Positions 28,283-37,620 of a DNA stretch of 64,000 nt are shown here, in pieces. The stretch spans positions 186,001 to 250,000 of the forward strand of contig CALVDO010000001.1 of the NCBI GenBank assembly GCA_944326355.1, read 5' to 3'. Source of the stretch: an uncultured Bacteroidales bacterium. Lineage in GTDB: Bacteria > Bacteroidota > Bacteroidia > Bacteroidales > UBA932. The first letter of the stretch is position 1. Each line of letters begins with the position of its first letter. A program made the translations under genes and the position numbers. A model generated the notes under the pieces. That model was not told the DNA's origin. It did not search any database and worked only from the letters and a program-made list of their open reading frames with translations.

Positions 28283-29356
28283 TTAAAGCATTCTGGACTG
28301 CTCAAGCATTTGTTCCACCACAGTTTCAATCTCGTCCCGTCTCTCTTTTGTCCCGGACTTAAGCAGGCTTTCCGGAGCCATCAGCCCCATATAGTTCTCA
28401 TAGATTTCCTTCATATATGGTATCCTGTTGAAGCGATTGGTCATCACATCGTCATCAATGTATTCAGATGCAGTCCTTTTAACTTGTTCTGCCGCATTTT
28501 TCGCCGCAGCAGATTTTTCATCAGCGGACCTGCCCTTATCTATAATTGTCTTCAACGCAAGGTCTACCAGATAGTTGCTCTTAACAGCCTCAAGAAACTC
28601 CGAAAAGATCTCCACAGACCTCTTATATCTCGAGAGAGAGATGTCAAGCTCGTCAAATTCTCTGAACTGTGCCTCCGGCATCACTTCCTTAAGCTGCATA
28701 AGCTCATCTCTCGTCACATACAAAGCTGCAGCGTCAAGGGGGCTACGAAGAAGACTGTCCGCACGGTCATACAGGCGCTTGTAGACCATCACCGAATCTA
28801 TATCCCTGATGAAAGCGGCCACTTGTCCGCCCTCTTCATTTGCAAATGGCGACAGTCCGTTCCTAAGAGAATCAAGCCCTGTCCGTGTCATCTGAGAATA
28901 AGGCCATGAGAGACAATCTCTCCGGGACATGAGAGTATTTTTTGTATACTCCCGGACAAAAGGCCTGAATCCGGCAAGATACTCCTCATGCTCAATCGAA
29001 TCCCGCTGAAGACGGGCTATCGTCTTTCCTGCGAGGCGCAACTCCATCTCAAGGCTGTCGTTGGCAGCCATCTCAGCATTCAAGGCCGAAGCCAACGAAT
29101 CTTTCTGCTGCAATTTGCTGACCCTCTTCTCCAAATCTGCAATTGTCCGCCGATACGCATCTATCTCCTTCTGCATATCTTCTCGCTGATAAACCATGTT
29201 ATACAGCGCATTCCTGTCCTCTTCAGACATGTTCTGAATGACTTGCACTCCATCTTTAGTAAATAAGGAACGAAGCAAAGTTTCCCCAAATTCCTGAGCA
29301 TTCGCAAACACTCCGAGCAAGCACACAAACAGAAAAGTCAATGTAAAATGTCTCAT
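28283..29356 (-). CDS. Periplasmic coiled-coil protein of the cluster
   Basis: From the ATG at 29356 the protein is 357 aa with a clear signal peptide (MRHFTLTFLFVCLLGVFANA, cleavage near AQE). The frame opens further upstream at 29416, but that start would overlap the previous gene by 47 nt and add a charged tail before the signal. Residues about 50-130 are a heptad-rich coiled coil (MQKEIDAYRRTIADLEKRVS). The rest is mostly helical with no recognisable domain. Export to the periplasm suggests it contacts the extracytoplasmic parts of its neighbours. I do not recognise the family. Confidence 0.65.
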   Translation of the reverse strand: MRHFTLTFLFVCLLGVFANAQEFGETLLRSLFTKDGVQVIQNMSEEDRNALYNMVYQREDMQKEIDAYRRTIADLEKRVSKLQQKDSLASALNAEMAANDSLEMELRLAGKTIARLQRDSIEHEEYLAGFRPFVREYTKNTLMSRRDCLSWPYSQMTRTGLDSLRNGLSPFANEEGGQVAAFIRDIDSVMVYKRLYDRADSLLRSPLDAAALYVTRDELMQLKEVMPEAQFREFDELDISLSRYKRSVEIFSEFLEAVKSNYLVDLALKTIIDKGRSADEKSAAAKNAAEQVKRTASEYIDDDVMTNRFNRIPYMKEIYENYMGLMAPESLLKSGTKERRDEIETVVEQMLEQSRML

Positions 29357-29369
29357 ATACTTACATCTT

Positions 29370-30392
29370 CTAAATATTAATGACAAGACGGCAGAATCCC
29401 AGAGCCTTCTCCGCATCCTTCAAAGTCTGTCTGTAATTGGTCAGTGCTCCGCTGAATTCATCTGCAAAAGAACTGAGTGCGTCGTTTTCAGCCCCGTCTG
29501 CATTGAATTTGATCAGGACATTGTAGAAGTCCTGAAATGCAGATTCTCCTTTTGTCAATGTCTCCTTCGCATCCTTAAGTATCTGTTCATATTTCGGCTT
29601 CGCATCAAAAGGGATCTCTGTGAGACTCTTCATGTCCGACAACCTTCTGGAGACCATCGGGACATCAATCTTATATGCAGAGATTATCTCAGAGGCAAGG
29701 CTCTCTCTAAACTTTGCCTCAGCCGCGTCCAATTTCCCTTCAAGTGCATCAAGCCCATTCGAGATGAACGATATGTTCATTATATAGCCGTATGACGGGT
29801 CGTCTTTTATTGCGTCACGACGTTTTATTTCTCCCTCCTTGTAGGAATCGAAATCATACCAGCTTCCTTTACGCCTGCTGAACTCAGGTGAATGAGCGAA
29901 GTCCTCAGCCGAGGCTACAGCCAGAGAATACGCACGTGAATACAGAGAATATATGTTGTTCATCGCATTCACCTTTTCATCCCCTCTCTGCTCCGGAGCA
30001 GCCTCAACGAATATAGAGAGATCCCTGTGCAGGGCATCCGCCTGCGCTTTGGAGCAAGTTTCCATATTGAAAGTCTTGACAGTCTTTTCATGCAGACAGT
30101 CCAATGCTCTGTTATGAAATTTGGTCACCAGAGTCGCATAGCCGTCACGCAGATCCCTTTTTCTTATATTGAGCCAGTCTGTCATTTCATCAAAATTCTC
30201 TATAGACCAGTCATCTGCAGACCGCCACTCTTTATCAATTTTGGTATTCGCCTTCTCGTAATCATCGGCCGACTTTCCTCTTGGCGTCTTGTCGGCCCCG
30301 CCGCCTCCGCCAAGCAGCACGGCACAGACAATGACAACCAGCACCCCTATGAATATCGCGATCAATTTGAGCGTTTTCATAATGATTTTCAC
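29370..30392 (-). CDS. Membrane-anchored helical protein of the cluster
   Basis: A 340-aa protein with an N-terminal TM helix (about residues 9-27, LIAIFIGVLVVIVCAVLLG) followed by a glycine run. A helical body then includes EKANTKIDKEWRSADDW, long amphipathic helices and repeated Tyr/Leu spacing. No signal cleavage site is obvious, so it is likely anchored in the inner membrane with the body outside. A Met at codon 5 (30380) is an alternative start. Family not recognised; context places it with the envelope components of the cluster. Confidence 0.6.
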   Translation of the reverse strand: MKIIMKTLKLIAIFIGVLVVIVCAVLLGGGGGADKTPRGKSADDYEKANTKIDKEWRSADDWSIENFDEMTDWLNIRKRDLRDGYATLVTKFHNRALDCLHEKTVKTFNMETCSKAQADALHRDLSIFVEAAPEQRGDEKVNAMNNIYSLYSRAYSLAVASAEDFAHSPEFSRRKGSWYDFDSYKEGEIKRRDAIKDDPSYGYIMNISFISNGLDALEGKLDAAEAKFRESLASEIISAYKIDVPMVSRRLSDMKSLTEIPFDAKPKYEQILKDAKETLTKGESAFQDFYNVLIKFNADGAENDALSSFADEFSGALTNYRQTLKDAEKALGFCRLVINI

Positions 30393-30411
30393 TATTCAGT
30401 TTTTCTGTTTC

Positions 30412-32640
30412 TCATTTTTCCGGCTGCTGAGTATTACGATCTTTTAATAGAGACTCCAAATCATTAAAATCATCGTAGTCCGCACGGTTATCAATATATT
30501 TGATTAAACCATCCTCAGAACCATAACGCATAACGCCATTACTTTCCATACTGTCGAGAGCATATAATAATGATTTATCTCTATAATCACCATAATATAT
30601 CCCCAGAACCAAGTTTCTGTGATATTCATTAAGCAGCTTCATATTCTCATTATCGACATCAAGCTTCTTTATATCATCTGCGTTTCCATTCTGAAGAATA
30701 TAAACAACATCGTGATACGCTTTTATTTTATCCACTGCTTGTCGATAAGTCTCGTCAACTTGTGATTTCAGTTCGTTATCCAACTCAGAGTAAGTTTTAT
30801 ATAGTGTATTAACTGTTTCAAAAGTCAACTTCTCTTTCTTCAGATCACTTAATGCGTTATTGAAAGTTCGTTTTTGCTTATCTGTCAGCGTCTTTACTGT
30901 AACAGCAGGAACAGTTGACTCTTGTATTTTCGGTTCTTCTACAGACATAGCCTTCCCTTGCGGTTCGTCCGTATAATTCTGAATTACAGATTCATACTGA
31001 TCCTTCAGCTTCCCTTTCTCTTTCCACTGCAAGAACGCAAATACACCCGTTGCAAGTAACAAAATAAGAAGAATCGGAGCTGACCAGAAGATAATCTTGT
31101 CCCCCTCAGATCTCTTGTCAGCTACATATTTTGCTTTAGAAACATTGAATTTGACAGACTGATTGATAAAGTCCTTAGCTTTGTATGTTTTTTCCCATTT
31201 TTCTGATCCATAAGAAACAGAAATTGTTATTTCTTCGTCCGAACCGACGAAATCTGGCAGAAGGGATAAAACGACAATGCGGTTGTTCTCCTGCAGGTTG
31301 TTGACAGTCTTGCTTACTGACTGATTTCCACATCTTGCAGTCACAACAACAATGTCTCCCTTGCAGAACTTTTTTCCTTCTATTTTCAGCAGAAGGTCTG
31401 TCCTGATTTTACCATTGGCTTGCGGTTCAGAAACAGAAGATATAGACTGCCCAGAATTACCCGTCTTATACTTCAAAGACACACGGAAGGAACCATCCGA
31501 CAAGGATGGATTACCATTTATATCATAGATGTCATGCTCACATTTTGCCTGAATACGCTCTGTCGACTCAATCTGCATTCCCGTCAGAGTAAATTGGCCG
31601 TCCTTAATAGCAATGGGTTGATCATCCAGCGTAAGTCTGATACTGTTCCGAAGATCAGCAGGACTATCCGGAGTCTGCAGATCGATTGCGAAAGTCTTAG
31701 TTTTTGGCTTATCTTTGAGCGTACAGACGATCTTCTCGCCAAAAGGCTCATAAGCTGCACCATCTATTTTAATACCGTCTTCGCTCTGAGACAAAACATT
31801 ATTAACCGTAAACGACACCGCCCCCCGCTCGTAACATCTTTCATTACGATTTGAAGTCACGATGATTTTCCTGTCAAAATCCGGTTCTTTAACAACTACC
31901 TCATGGCTTCCGGCGGTACCTGGAAGGTAATTCGGCTTAGTATTCTCATCATAATAATATGCGATGATTCCGTAGCTATCGTCAGCAGGAACAAGAGTTA
32001 CCTGTCTCACCGGCAGATTAATTCTATTCCCGGGGAAATCACTGTCGAGTTTCGGCGCCACTATCACTTCCGAATATCTGAAAAAATGCCTGTTGATATA
32101 ATAATCCACATTTCCGAACAGGGCTCTGATGCGTTCTTCACTGAGTTCAATGCCGGCAGACGAACTTCCTGTCATCGGGGTATAGACAGAGCGGCTTTCC
32201 TTGACCGGATAATCCTCAAGTACATCATCAAAATAAGACTGAGGCAACGGATTCATAGCCCCTTTGAAGGAAAACATTACTTGGCCATCAACACCTTTGC
32301 TCTCGGACATATAATCCTGCTTCAATTTGTCAAATACGCCCATGAACAAGTCATATACGCTTTTCCCTCCTGACAAAGTGTAACCTTTATTTATGCTGAC
32401 CCCTATGTTCAGTACTCCATTAAAACCATCCATTGTCCGGATGTTGGCAGAGTTGCAGTACATCATGAACAGAGTATACTGATCCGCACGACGGAAAGAA
32501 AATGAAAATATGTTGTCTGAGATGCCCGCAGGGACTTCATACTCCATTTTAAAAGGGAGATTGCCTTCTGTCATTATAGAAGCCCCGTTTCCAAGTCTAT
32601 AAGGATTGGCAAATACACCTATTCTTATTATGCGATCCAT
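30412..32640 (-). CDS. TM protein with possible GTPase-associated (GAP1-like) N-terminal domain
   Basis: A 742-aa protein, AT-richer than its flanks. Residues 1-130 form a conserved-looking domain (RIGVFANPYRLGNGAS, FSFRRADQYTLFMMYC, MDGFNGVLNIGVSI) whose layout recalls the N-terminal domains of GTPase-associated proteins described beside GTPases in bacterial conflict systems. That match is inference and needs a profile search. Residues about 230-500 are beta-rich repeats of Ig-like size. A TM helix spans 517-538, followed by a helical C-terminal tail of about 200 residues. It sits 27 nt after the GTPase gene and is probably its partner. Confidence 0.55.
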   Translation of the reverse strand: MDRIIRIGVFANPYRLGNGASIMTEGNLPFKMEYEVPAGISDNIFSFSFRRADQYTLFMMYCNSANIRTMDGFNGVLNIGVSINKGYTLSGGKSVYDLFMGVFDKLKQDYMSESKGVDGQVMFSFKGAMNPLPQSYFDDVLEDYPVKESRSVYTPMTGSSSAGIELSEERIRALFGNVDYYINRHFFRYSEVIVAPKLDSDFPGNRINLPVRQVTLVPADDSYGIIAYYYDENTKPNYLPGTAGSHEVVVKEPDFDRKIIVTSNRNERCYERGAVSFTVNNVLSQSEDGIKIDGAAYEPFGEKIVCTLKDKPKTKTFAIDLQTPDSPADLRNSIRLTLDDQPIAIKDGQFTLTGMQIESTERIQAKCEHDIYDINGNPSLSDGSFRVSLKYKTGNSGQSISSVSEPQANGKIRTDLLLKIEGKKFCKGDIVVVTARCGNQSVSKTVNNLQENNRIVVLSLLPDFVGSDEEITISVSYGSEKWEKTYKAKDFINQSVKFNVSKAKYVADKRSEGDKIIFWSAPILLILLLATGVFAFLQWKEKGKLKDQYESVIQNYTDEPQGKAMSVEEPKIQESTVPAVTVKTLTDKQKRTFNNALSDLKKEKLTFETVNTLYKTYSELDNELKSQVDETYRQAVDKIKAYHDVVYILQNGNADDIKKLDVDNENMKLLNEYHRNLVLGIYYGDYRDKSLLYALDSMESNGVMRYGSEDGLIKYIDNRADYDDFNDLESLLKDRNTQQPEK

Positions 32641-32667
32641 ATCATTCCTACTTTAAATGACTTTTAC

Positions 32668-34506
32668 TCAACCTGCCATAAATTTCTTGAGTTTATCCCA
32701 GAAATTCTCGTCTTTAACAGGTTTCACATTACCTTTCATGACCTCGAGAAGACTTAGCGAATCAGCGTCATCATATTTAACTATATTTCCGACATAGAAT
32801 TTGCCGAGGCTGAACGGAAAGACATACGGCATTTCATTCGTTGCCCGGTTGATACCGAATCTCTTGCATACCAACTTTAAAGTATCAATTGAAGTGGCAT
32901 ATCTATTTTTCAGAAGGGTCTGGGCTTTTTCTGTCCTCAAGGAATAGTCTTCGCCCAAAGTGTCAGCCTTTGTCACAATGAAATGAATGGCATCCACTTT
33001 CCTCATTATGTCAGCATTTTCTGACTGATTGAAAAGATCCACCATTCTCTTCAATGTGTTCTTTTGATTGACAACCACGGCTTTCGTTGTATAATAGACA
33101 CTTCCGTCCGCAGCAATCTGCTCCTCCTGTCGATTGAATTTCACAATATCTGTGGTAGGATCCACAACGATGAAGAATATCTTTCTGTTGTCATTGCTCA
33201 GCAAATCCGCCGCACCGGTTCCCATATCCTCAAAACAGACCTCGCCATCAGGATTATTGGCAATCTTATCCGCAAACTCCTCTCCGGCCATCTCAACAAG
33301 ATCAAACAGATGAGATTTATCCCCGGTTCTGAGGCTGGACTTAATAGTAGTAAGATAGTCTGTATAAGTAATTTCAGGTGGGCATCCACAATCCATCCAT
33401 TGCACAACAGCATCGGCATAAGGACCTCCTGCCACCACCGAATCATAATTCAATATACCTGACTTGAGTAATCCGGCGAGGACACACGACTTGCCTGTTC
33501 CCGGAACTCCAAACATAAAAACATCAGTATGATTCGGATAGCTCTCTATTTTACATTTAGACTTTACATTATTAAACTTAGGAAGCGTCCCCATAATTTC
33601 ATTCAGATTCCTGATGATATCAAGCGACTCTTCCGTACACACTTCATTATATATAAGGTCCTGCTCTGTAAATATTCCCCGCTTTAAAAGCATAAGCAGT
33701 TCATCACGCATTTCTGGTTTATTATACGCCTTTTTCAGCTCCTCCATCTTGGCGTTCTTCAGCTCCATAAGACGGGAAAAAGCGTCGTTTTTGAACGGCG
33801 ACTCGGGATAGTCACGGCAATAATCCGACACTGCATATATGTCTCCCATCCTGACCTGATTCCAAAGAATGGCAGCATCCAGAATCTTATCTGCCTCTGC
33901 GACATGTCGCCCGGCGGGAAATGCTCCCTTGTACTGCTGTATAGCGGCAATCAGAGCCTCTAACGGTCTTGATGTCTTCTGCAGGCCGAATACTTCGTCA
34001 TCTATCTCATCCTTATGCCCAGTCTCAGGGTATTTCCGATAGAAATCGAGGAGAGACTTGACGCTGAAATGATCTACTTCATCCCAATCCTTCGCCTCTA
34101 TCTGCCCGAACATTATGGCGATGTCATTACGGGTATTCGCCAGCATATCCTTAGCCTCCTGCAGATGATTGCCCATCGGCGGCCTCACCGACCAGCGGGA
34201 GATGTATGCCTCCAGCTTCGTCCGCAGAAGCTGCATGGACGACAGCGTAGTTGCAGGCAGATTTGCAGGCAGATGACTCTGAATGTCGGTCCACTCCGCC
34301 TGTTCTTCCGGATTTGGCATCGGCGTCGGGTTTGCAAAATAATCCTCAATCTGCTGCTTGCGCGTCCCCGTTGCGCCGGGAAAATCACCAGCGTTCAGTT
34401 CCCGTCCTTCGTATGTCCAGGTGAGGAAGCCTTTGAACGTGTCCCAGGGCAAGGAATTAACCCTGGTTCTGAGCTGCTCATATTGCTGTTTCGTCAATTC
34501 ACTCAT
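32668..34506 (-). CDS. TRAFAC-type GTPase-like NTPase with N-terminal helical repeats
   Basis: A 612-aa soluble protein. Residues about 1-230 are helical with two similar segments (SLLDFYRKYPETGHKDEID and AVSDYCRDYPESPFKNDA), TPR-like. The NTPase begins near 320: P-loop GVPGTGKS (333-340), a G3-like DLVEMAGEE (402-410) and G4-like TKAD (512-515), a set more typical of GTPases than AAA+ ATPases. It resembles the stand-alone GTPases found with GTPase-associated partners. There is no TM segment, so recruitment to the membrane may be through the neighbouring TM proteins. Nucleotide preference is inferred, not shown. Confidence 0.65.
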   Translation of the reverse strand: MSELTKQQYEQLRTRVNSLPWDTFKGFLTWTYEGRELNAGDFPGATGTRKQQIEDYFANPTPMPNPEEQAEWTDIQSHLPANLPATTLSSMQLLRTKLEAYISRWSVRPPMGNHLQEAKDMLANTRNDIAIMFGQIEAKDWDEVDHFSVKSLLDFYRKYPETGHKDEIDDEVFGLQKTSRPLEALIAAIQQYKGAFPAGRHVAEADKILDAAILWNQVRMGDIYAVSDYCRDYPESPFKNDAFSRLMELKNAKMEELKKAYNKPEMRDELLMLLKRGIFTEQDLIYNEVCTEESLDIIRNLNEIMGTLPKFNNVKSKCKIESYPNHTDVFMFGVPGTGKSCVLAGLLKSGILNYDSVVAGGPYADAVVQWMDCGCPPEITYTDYLTTIKSSLRTGDKSHLFDLVEMAGEEFADKIANNPDGEVCFEDMGTGAADLLSNDNRKIFFIVVDPTTDIVKFNRQEEQIAADGSVYYTTKAVVVNQKNTLKRMVDLFNQSENADIMRKVDAIHFIVTKADTLGEDYSLRTEKAQTLLKNRYATSIDTLKLVCKRFGINRATNEMPYVFPFSLGKFYVGNIVKYDDADSLSLLEVMKGNVKPVKDENFWDKLKKFMAG

Positions 34507-34543
34507 TACTGCGATATGTTTTAAATTGTTACGCCGAGATGCG

Positions 34544-35539
34544 CTAAAGTGCTGCTCCGTGCTCGTAGTTGGCCTCGGATTCCAGACTTCCCTTCTTCGA
34601 TCTGTAGGCGAATATATAGTTGAAAAGTATCAGGATATAGACAAGAACAATGACGGCAAAGCCACCCAAAGAGAAGCCCCCATTGGTCAGCTCATCCGGG
34701 AAGGTCAGCTTCAAATTATACGTTTCAGCATCGAAGCCTGCCACCCGATACACCTTGCGCCCGTAATCAGTCGTCACAGCCTCAATGCGACATAAGGCCG
34801 AATTACGCGAAATAGAATTTAATATCCCACAAATGGATTCATCTGTATCTATAGACTCCTCTGTTCCCGCCAGACGAATCATCTTCTCCGCGATATCCGG
34901 TATCACAAAGATCTTCCATCCGTTGACTTCAGAGCGCATCTCCGAAATTTCTTCCAGCCAGATGCTTCGGTACATATCGTCATTATATTTTATAGAGTCG
35001 ATGCTTTCCTTCTGATACTCTATCCAGGTTGTAAAAGACCCGGACATGCCCTTGGCTGTATCTATCAGCTTCCCCACTTGTTCATCATAGCCCCCGTCTT
35101 CCAGTGCATTCTGCATACCGGTAAACATGATGTTGAGTTTCTCCGTCTGCCTATTGACGAAGCGGCCGATCTCTCGCTCCATTGCAGTAAGATCATTTTT
35201 GGCTGCATCCTGAAGTTCCTCCGCCCTCTGGTTCACTACGAAAAATGGCATCATCCACGAGCCGCCCCAGACTGCCGTTCCGAGAAAAGCGAGCCCGGAG
35301 ACGATCTCCACGATCATCCATCCTCTGAAATTGTTTTCTACGCCTTTGGCATGGGTCATCATCCAGAGAAAGAACGCCGCCACAGCAGTCGGACAGAGGG
35401 CGAGGAGGATGGTAATCCCCACATTCTGATCCGGCCACTTGAACGAACACCCCAAATAGGACAGAAAAGCCAGAGCGGCGAGTCCCACTACGGAAATAAT
35501 GTTCGCGATTGAAATTTTTTCTGACTTGCTTTTATTCAT
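34544..35539 (-). CDS. Four-TM membrane protein of the cluster
   Basis: A 331-aa protein with TM helices near residues 11-30, 41-61, 73-92 and 291-312. A helical domain of about 190 residues lies between the third and fourth, including a coiled-coil-like stretch (AMEREIGRFVNRQTEKLNIM). The layout recalls stator or channel-type proteins, but no motif confirms this. It overlaps the subtilase stop by 8 nt, which indicates translational coupling, and is followed by the GTPase gene. Function unknown; a membrane platform for the GTPase is a reasonable guess. Confidence 0.6.
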   Translation of the reverse strand: MNKSKSEKISIANIISVVGLAALAFLSYLGCSFKWPDQNVGITILLALCPTAVAAFFLWMMTHAKGVENNFRGWMIVEIVSGLAFLGTAVWGGSWMMPFFVVNQRAEELQDAAKNDLTAMEREIGRFVNRQTEKLNIMFTGMQNALEDGGYDEQVGKLIDTAKGMSGSFTTWIEYQKESIDSIKYNDDMYRSIWLEEISEMRSEVNGWKIFVIPDIAEKMIRLAGTEESIDTDESICGILNSISRNSALCRIEAVTTDYGRKVYRVAGFDAETYNLKLTFPDELTNGGFSLGGFAVIVLVYILILFNYIFAYRSKKGSLESEANYEHGAAL

Positions 35540-37607
35540 GGTCTCTTATGTTTATTTCAGGATCATCACTTATCTTCTTGATATAGTATTCATCTTCCAG
35601 CATACCTTTCGACCCTGGATCCCATTGCCGGCATATCAAAAGACCCTCATCATCCGCCCTAAAGCAGTAATTCTTAGATGAATAGCACACAAAAGAATTT
35701 TCAGGGCTCACCGCTTCATCGCGATGCATCAGAATCCTGTTCTCTTCCCATCTGATGGAGAGCGGAGCGCTGTATACATAACCGGTAGTGTTGGCTTCAT
35801 ACAGTCTTACCACGCCCTCAGTCGGACTGCTGAACTGGAAGTACACTTTGACTGCGTTATGCACGGTATCCCTTCCCTGTATTCTGGACATCATATCAGT
35901 AGCCTGCCATGTGCCGATGAGGCTGTCTCTATTCTTCTTCACATCGTCGAATTCGGAAAACTGCCCTTTCACATAGAGCAGGGCATCTCGTATCTGAAGC
36001 AGAGGACCTATCTCCGGGGATTTCTCCAGCGGCTTGCCCGTCTTCTGAAGAATCTCTATTATCTGGGCATTCGTCAGAGAAGGATCGATGCTCTTCATAA
36101 GGCCGATGGCACCGGCCACTACCGGAGCGGCATAGCTGGTACCGCCACCTACACCCCCGAAGCTATTGAACGGAGAAGCAGTCAGCATCTCCGTACCCGG
36201 AGCAGACACCGTCGACTCGTATATGCCGAGTGCCGGAATATTGCCGAAATTGCTGAACGAAGCCTTCTGAAGCCTTCTGTCCACAGCGGCGACACGGACA
36301 GTGTTCCGGCCTCGCTTGCTATAGTCCTGATTTGCGTAGACATCCGAATTTCCTGCTGCCCACACGATTGTAACATTGCGCTCATCCGCAAGATCAAACG
36401 CATACTGCCATACATCTTCCTCCGGCACACCATACATCTCTGCCCTACGGACCTGCTCCCTGATCGGGACAAATCTCGCCATTTCCGGGAATGTCTGTCC
36501 GATGGAGATGTTCACCACATCCGCGCCCTGATAGATCGCATACAGCAATCCCTCCAGCATTTTCATGGATGTGAATTGATGTCCGAGACTTATCGGCATG
36601 ATCCGGCATTCCGGAGCTATGCCGCAGAGTCCGACTCCATTGTCAGCAGTGCCTGCGGCAAAGGTTGCGACGGCCGTCCCGTGATAGAAAGTTCCGTCAT
36701 CATCAGGACAGTCCCGGGTCGGACGCACATCGGACGACCGGAAGCGGACACTATACGGCTTCACCACTCTGGAACTCTCAAGTTCAGAATGGGTCATATC
36801 GAAATAGCTGTCGACGATGGCAATTGTCACATCTTCAGACCCGCGCGTGATTTCCCATGCGTCGTAGGCCTGGATAGGGGCGAAATACCATGCAAGGTCA
36901 TCATCGCTGAATCCCACATCGGACGGACGCCCGGCATCAGCACCTTCAAACATGGTCTCATCGAACACCTTGAACGAGATGTCCGGTATCTTGCCCGGCA
37001 GATCCCGCTTTACTGCCGGCCGCTGTGCCGGAGGCACCTCAAGCTGGATAAGCTTAGTCAGTGTGTTGTAGTAGACTATCTTGTAGGCATCATCCGGATA
37101 AGCTTTCTTGAAGCCTTCGGAAAAAGCCTTGAACACCTCGTCTCCGGCTGTGGAGTTGAGCATGACATTCAGCCTGTTGGCGGCGATTCTCGTCCCGTTG
37201 TCCTTGTCGTCGATGATGTCGCCATCATCCACAGGAGGGATGAAGTTCCTGTCAGGCGGAGGCAGGTACGGCCCCGGATTCTCAATCTGTCCCGGCATTC
37301 CGGCTGCAGGAGGTTCTCCCTCCCTTCCGCTTCCGTAGCCACCGCCCGGAGTCCCCGGATCACCTGCGCCGGGTGTATCTGTGGTGTCGGCGTCAGAGCC
37401 GGGATTCAGAATCCACCCCGGAATATCACCCGGATCCGGTTCCATTCCCTTGTCATTCCTGTCGCACTGTCTGATGAGCGACAGCAGGAAGAAAAAGACA
37501 AACATCAGCAGCATGAAGAGCAGCAGTCTGCCGAAGCATCCCGCGCCCCATGGCTGCCAGAAAGGCCGTCTTGCACCCGACTTGTCAGTATAGAATATCT
37601 CTTTCAT
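35532..37607 (-). CDS. Membrane-anchored subtilisin-like serine protease (S8)
   Basis: A 691-aa protein. A TM helix (about 25-45, LLLFMLLMFVFFFLLSLI) is followed by a Gly/Pro-rich linker (about 55-125) and a prodomain-like segment. The S8 catalytic domain (about 235-535) has the full triad: Asp266 in IAIVDSYFD, His309 in YHGTAVATFAAG and Ser491 in GGTSYAAPV, plus the oxyanion Asn420 in WAAGNSD. The last 120 residues (SLIGTWQATDMM...) resemble a lipocalin-like beta barrel. The protease is predicted to be active. The TM anchor and proline linker fit the style of its neighbours, suggesting it is an effector or processing arm of the cluster. Confidence 0.88.
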   Translation of the reverse strand: MKEIFYTDKSGARRPFWQPWGAGCFGRLLLFMLLMFVFFFLLSLIRQCDRNDKGMEPDPGDIPGWILNPGSDADTTDTPGAGDPGTPGGGYGSGREGEPPAAGMPGQIENPGPYLPPPDRNFIPPVDDGDIIDDKDNGTRIAANRLNVMLNSTAGDEVFKAFSEGFKKAYPDDAYKIVYYNTLTKLIQLEVPPAQRPAVKRDLPGKIPDISFKVFDETMFEGADAGRPSDVGFSDDDLAWYFAPIQAYDAWEITRGSEDVTIAIVDSYFDMTHSELESSRVVKPYSVRFRSSDVRPTRDCPDDDGTFYHGTAVATFAAGTADNGVGLCGIAPECRIMPISLGHQFTSMKMLEGLLYAIYQGADVVNISIGQTFPEMARFVPIREQVRRAEMYGVPEEDVWQYAFDLADERNVTIVWAAGNSDVYANQDYSKRGRNTVRVAAVDRRLQKASFSNFGNIPALGIYESTVSAPGTEMLTASPFNSFGGVGGGTSYAAPVVAGAIGLMKSIDPSLTNAQIIEILQKTGKPLEKSPEIGPLLQIRDALLYVKGQFSEFDDVKKNRDSLIGTWQATDMMSRIQGRDTVHNAVKVYFQFSSPTEGVVRLYEANTTGYVYSAPLSIRWEENRILMHRDEAVSPENSFVCYSSKNYCFRADDEGLLICRQWDPGSKGMLEDEYYIKKISDDPEINIRDHE

Positions 37608-37620
37608 AAGTATTTATCCG

